The notes under the pieces were generated by a model that searched no databases, was not told the origin of the DNA, and worked only from the letters and a program-made list of their open reading frames with translations. From Ignelater luminosus (taxonomy: Eukaryota > Arthropoda > Insecta > Coleoptera > Elateridae): a DNA stretch of 64,000 nt. Made by a program: the position numbers and the translations under genes. The stretch is from assembly GCA_011009095.1 (NCBI GenBank), contig VTPC01000816.1:124001-188000 (forward strand), in the 5' to 3' direction. Shown piece after piece: positions 59,488 through 64,000 of this stretch (its first letter is position 1; each line of letters begins with the position of its first letter).

Positions 59488-60835
59488 TTAAAATTTATAA
59501 AGTCTGCTATTAAAATCAGGAATGAAAAGCATTCCAGAAATCTGTTCTTCATCAACCCAATCGGTGTCGTCATCGGGGAAAATGTAACGCTATCCTTCAC
59601 CATTGTACTTGATTAAAAACTTGACTGCATATCTACGTCCGTTGTTCAAATCTCGAGCCGTTACTTGGCCCTTATACTCCTTGACAACATTACCGCATTC
59701 ACTTTGGTAATTAACTGCAGCCCATGATCCCACTACAATATTGTTAATGGGAAGTTCCAGTGGTCTGGTAGGTCTAGAGTTTTCTTCTAATTCGTTTTCA
59801 ACTTCATCTGGTCTAAAGTCAAGTCCGTTTTCTTTGGCTTACCTTGCCGTCTCGTCTTTGCTTTAGGCCCATTCTTAGCTTTATTCATTTCTTTTTCAAG
59901 TCATTCTTGTATCTCTTTCGATGTGAGCACGTCTTCAGAATTGCCTTGTACTCTTGGTCGTTTCATCTTTGGATTTTTCAAAGCCGCTTGAACGTCTTGG
60001 GACTGGTCAGGAGACATAGTTTGAATATAAGCATCCCTTAGTGTTTTCATTGGTGATGGGCCTGGTGCGTTTGGTACATTTGCATGGTCAACTGGTTGAC
60101 CAGCTAATGGGCCTGGTACAATAATTGGTTGACCAGCTGATGAACTCCTTAATTAGTCCTCTTTTGCTTTAATTGAGACAATTTCCTTCAGAACATCTTT
60201 GTTTACAAGATACACACCAGACCCCCTGAAACCACCAACCGCATGCTCAACATTGAATGAAGCAACAATAAGCCTTTTTAACAGACCTTGTCTACATTTT
60301 TTCATCGAGACTCTCTGTACCACGACTGTAGCATGTTTTTCCAAGCACCTTTCATAGGCCCAAATGCACCTGCATCCATTGGCTGAAGGGCGTGATATGT
60401 ATTGGGTGGGAGGCACAGAAAAATGATTTGTTCTTCTCTTGCTATGCGGGTTGGATTGTAGGTTAAATGGCTACCATGCCTATCAAATATCAATAGAATT
60501 GGTTTTGCAATGTTCTTTGCCTGATCAGCAAATGCACTAAGCCACTTTTCAAAGATAAATTTTTGCGTCCACCCAGACTCAGTTACACCATACAGTGCAG
60601 CAGAAATTCCACCTCGTACCCATGTACTTTGTAAATTCTCCACTTCCTTTAAACACCACACAAGATGAAAAGCGTTGCCCATCAGCACTAGCAATAAAAA
60701 GAACACTATCCTGCACCTTGAGAGCATGAGTAGTTTTGTGAGATGTTTCGGGTCCAGTTTCATCAAGATTAAAAATTCTTTCATGACATCCATTCATATT
60801 GTTCTCTTTGGGGTTAAAACTGTGTTTCTACCAAC
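59488..60835 (-). pseudogene. Broken pogo-type (Tc1/mariner superfamily) DDE transposase
   Basis: The minus strand encodes the catalytic half and C-terminal part of a pogo/Tigger/Jerky-style transposase in several frames. IFNLDETG (first Asp at 60762-60764) is in one frame. After a frameshift near 60620 come SGWTQKFIFEKWL, LLIFDRHGSHLTY and LPPNTYHALQPMDAGAFGP, which supply the second and third Asp, 35 residues apart. A second shift near 60305 leads to VGGFRGSGVYLVNKDVLKE. A third leads to a Pro-rich then Lys/Arg-rich linker (MSPDQSQDV, NPKMKRPRVQGN). A fourth reaches a small C-terminal domain (VGSWAAVNYQ, YAVKFLIKYNGEG, DDTDWVDEEQISGML). In-frame stops also occur, as at the codon after YNGEG. 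The N-terminal DNA-binding region is absent upstream of about 60835. It is dead but fairly well preserved. DRHGSH has Arg where this family usually has Gly or Asn. Confidence 0.85.
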
Positions 60836-63800
60836 TCGTTCATGGGAGTAGATTAAATAAAATAAGTTTAATCTAATACTTAGCTGCATATACACGTCCT
60901 TAATCGGTTGCAGAGAGACAGATTTCATAGGACGATACTCAATAGAAAATTTTAAAAATTGTATACTACTATCTTCCGTAAAGCAAGATTTTCAGTTGTT
61001 ACTTACCGTAGGTTTCAACAAAACGGAGCTCGTGATCAAATCTTTACTTAAATTTCTAAATTCTAGAAAATCGACATATTGATGTTCTTGTGAAAATTCA
61101 CGGTAGTCATATTTATTGAAGATTATCCGACAACTTTCTAGGATTGTAAAACGAGAGTCATTGTAACATTTTGCATATCAATTTAGATAAATACAATACA
61201 AGAAGCAATAGCGTACGAATATTCGAAGAATAGAGAAAAGTAGCATGTAGGGATAGCTTTGAAAATGCACTACGAACATTTTCTTGGTGAATCAGCTCTC
61301 TTGATATAGACTACAATAAAGTTGGATTTAGTAGTAATCAATCCATCAATTTCAGCATAAACAGCAAATTTTGACCTTAACATGTTTTTGACACATTTCC
61401 ATGTTAAGACACGAGAAATCTTTGCTTGCCTTCTTGAAAATTAACCAAGAAATCTACACAAATGTTTTGCACTGATGAGACCAACGGAATTCGTTAAAAA
61501 AATGAAAGAACATAACTGTATGATCTCAAGAGTTTTTGGGCTTGACTGGAAATTTCTCTAGTTAACACCAAATTGGCAAAACCGTCGATTCTAACATCTA
61601 CCTAATTTGAAAATTTCTGGTTTCAATATTTACGTCTACCTTTTCAAGTCTATAGTACTCTCTAAACAAAAACAAGAGAAGCTTGTGTCTGTATTATTAA
61701 AAACCCTCCCCATACCATGACTCGAGAAAGACTTTCGGTTCTTATACTTGATTAATTTATATGTATCTTGGCGTTGACTGCACATCCATAGTCTATTATT
61801 GGTTTTCAGTATCTTATAGATCAATGCTATCTTACTGTCTGTTATCAAACTTTTGAGTTTGTTTTACAAAATGACACTGCCCAGTTGATCGCTTGTTTAT
61901 TTGACCATTGATGTTGCGTACTTTAATTTGCTTTTTGAAGATTTTGAAAAGATCTAACACCAATTTTCATCAACTTACCTGAATATAACATTTGGCGATT
62001 ACGTTGGTTAGAGGAAGTAGTAATAGAGGCAACACCTGTTTATTGAAACATAAAACGGTTGTTAAGAAGATTGAAATTTTAAAAATTGCGTCAGATACTA
62101 ATTTTCATTCGTAGCAATTCAGTTACAACAAACAAATCAAAGCTTACTACGCTTTTAAAATCGTATAAGCGTTATCGAAACATTTTTGAGCTACGTTATT
62201 TCAACATTTCGAAGTTAAATAATTCATAACCAACAAAGTTATTCAAAGTGCAATAAATTGATGTTACATCGTGCCTAATAACTTCGGAAGTTAATCAAAT
62301 TTCGCTCAATTGTGATTAAACTCGAATGTTTACGGAGATATGTAAATTTGGCAGTCGATTGAAATTTCCGAATAAATTTCTACCAATAAACTGTTACAAA
62401 CTACCAAAAACGTCAAAATTCAATCAATCTAAGCATGCTATGCGAATTCTTATTGTTTTACAATATTGACACTTTTCAAAGTTAATCTTTTAGGTTAAGT
62501 AATTCAAAACAAAAGTTTTCATATTTAAAACAAAAACTTGTAAATTTATGTTTCGTTGCCTTCTTATTTCTTACTCCTATCATTTTTTTCAATGTCAGCA
62601 AAGCTCCTAGACATTAAAATTGCCAGCATCGTATACATTTTCGCCTCATAAACTTACAATTTTTCGCGAAAACTTTTTTGTAAAAAGCAGATTTCTCGCG
62701 CGTGCTTTTAACTTTAAAATGTATTCTAGAAAAATGTCATTCACTGCCATCATTTGTACTGATTTACTACTTCCCTCGTCTCTTATACACATTCATAAAA
62801 AGAAAGACAAATGAAAAATGTGAAACAATGTTTCCCTACAAATATCCTCACTTTTTTTTACGTTCAGAGCGTAATAAAAGGAAATGCAATTTAATGTGCG
62901 TAAAGCATACATACACTGTTTCAGTAGCGTAACAAATAGGATTAAAAAGGTTTTCATTACTCTCTACCTTTTTTTGTGCGTCAAGTTTGAATAGATGAAA
63001 AAGATAAAAAACAGAATTAACGAACGAATTGATTTTAGATTTCATCCAGTTACACGTAGAAAGCATTGTGTATTTTAATAATAACGGGTGTTTGAAAACC
63101 TGCATCACTAAGGAATTTGTAAATTAAAAAACGAAAAATCTAGTTGACATTTTTATTTCACGAAATACATTTTCGTGTTCATAACCGTGTATATCGTATG
63201 ATAACAAAAATTATTGAACACCCCTTATTTCGAAGCCTTTTATTAATTATATGAGGAAAAAAAGAAAATTGCGTTCGTTCGTGCAGATTTTAATTAACCC
63301 TTCATTTATAGAACGTAATGGGAATTTTATGTTTTCCAAACGTTTAGTCAATTTCGTTTTCATTTAAAAGAGTTAATACAAATATTGTACATTAATTAGC
63401 AAGAGTGTTCGGCGTTTACAGCACGAAACGTGTTTTTGAAATTTAAATTTGTGTTAAAACATCTTTTTTTGTTTTATAAATGTATTAATTGAATTTGTGC
63501 GCTACGTGAATTTGTATTTGAAAACCTAACCTCAATTTTGTTGCTATTTAATGTGTAAATTAGTTTACGTTGGAGTTTTAGTACGGTGGGGTTTTTAATT
63601 TTTATCATCCTATCCTTGAAAAGCGGAGTTATTTAAAAACTTAATAATATTTGCATTTTATGTTCGCATTTCCGTTAGATTGTATACTTCAGATTTACAA
63701 AGTAATTTGCTATAGCTTGTCTACATTTTTTTGGGATGCCAAAAACATTGAAGAAAAGCCGGCAACTAAAATTTTCTAGGGTGATGCAATGCATTTTATG

Positions 63801-64000
63801 TTTATTTAGGAAAATATCCATGATTAGATCTCGATTTGCGATAAATCAGAGCAGCCGATGAAACTGTCTTTGGGTGAATACGCAACCAGATACAAATGTG
63901 TGACCATTTATTATTGTCTTACAAGGTAGTATCAGATAGTCTGCATTGATATTGTTTTATTGAATGTCATTTTTTTAATAGATAGACTGTGGACACACTT
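60836..64000. other. AT-rich noncoding stretch to the window end
   Basis: Nothing was recognised. The N-terminal part expected of the adjacent transposase is not seen here. Frames such as 62620-62932 and 62848-63108 overlap on opposite strands and are low-complexity. If a plus-strand gene starts at 55868, this would be intron. Confidence 0.4.

Noticed and set aside
1-64000. CRISPR arrays, operons, riboswitches or bacterial-type signals
   Set aside because: No regularly spaced identical short repeats and no dense coding; the window is eukaryotic in character.

Overview
This window looks like a stretch of insect nuclear genome. It is visibly AT-rich and very gene-poor, and it is crowded with short DNA transposons, foldback elements and diverged tandem repeats. 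One 10-base run of N marks an assembly gap. Mobile-element styles (hAT, mariner-type MITEs, a pogo-type DDE transposase, a non-LTR reverse transcriptase remnant) and the arthropod TCAGT initiator fit an insect. A beetle is my guess, but nothing in the sequence proves it. No complete host protein gene, rRNA, tRNA or CRISPR array was recognised. Almost all short open frames are chance frames in noncoding DNA or readings through repeats.

Layout. 1-1.43 kb: a less AT-rich block of unknown origin with an internal duplication. 1.43-10.97 kb: AT-rich DNA with little recognisable content. 10.97-11.23 kb: truncated copy of a CCCGA-rich element whose fuller copy, with an 8-bp target duplication, lies at 26.45-27.10 kb. 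12.7-16.4 kb: an inverted-repeat element, half of a repeat pair, and a degraded ~0.3 kb tandem repeat; a possible short coding exon with a consensus splice donor follows at 16.65 kb. 19.2-23.2 kb: a repeat-dense zone with a 28-bp perfect inverted repeat, a hAT-like element of about 1 kb, a GGTGGC-type minisatellite family, and a small hAT MITE that contains the N gap. 25.8-29 kb: duplications and a second member of the 20-kb hAT-like family.

33.7-37.4 kb is the best-resolved mobile region. A TA-flanked mariner-type MITE and a 3.0-kb non-autonomous hAT element with an exact 8-bp target duplication each sit inside one copy of the same short duplicated host segment. The hAT carries a 769-bp palindromic mariner-type MITE inside it and a 32-bp perfect hairpin near its right end. 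41.8-42.2 kb holds a 122-bp minisatellite. 47.9-49.2 kb holds a ~140-bp satellite with two unit types, and a much more diverged stretch in the opposite orientation appears at 52.4-54.7 kb. Between them are a hAT MITE at 49.75 kb and a reverse transcriptase scrap at 51.7 kb.

55.8-56.16 kb is the best candidate for host gene activity. A TCAGT initiator is followed by a downstream promoter element at exactly +28 to +32, then a leader of about 290 nt with two CACGTG boxes and a consensus splice donor. This suggests a noncoding first exon of a plus-strand gene whose coding exons lie beyond a long intron, probably outside the window. 59.5-60.84 kb carries a broken pogo-type transposase on the minus strand. 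The rest to 64 kb is AT-rich and unrecognised.

There is no set of genes here that works together. The content is a layered record of transposon insertion and repeat decay around one probable promoter.
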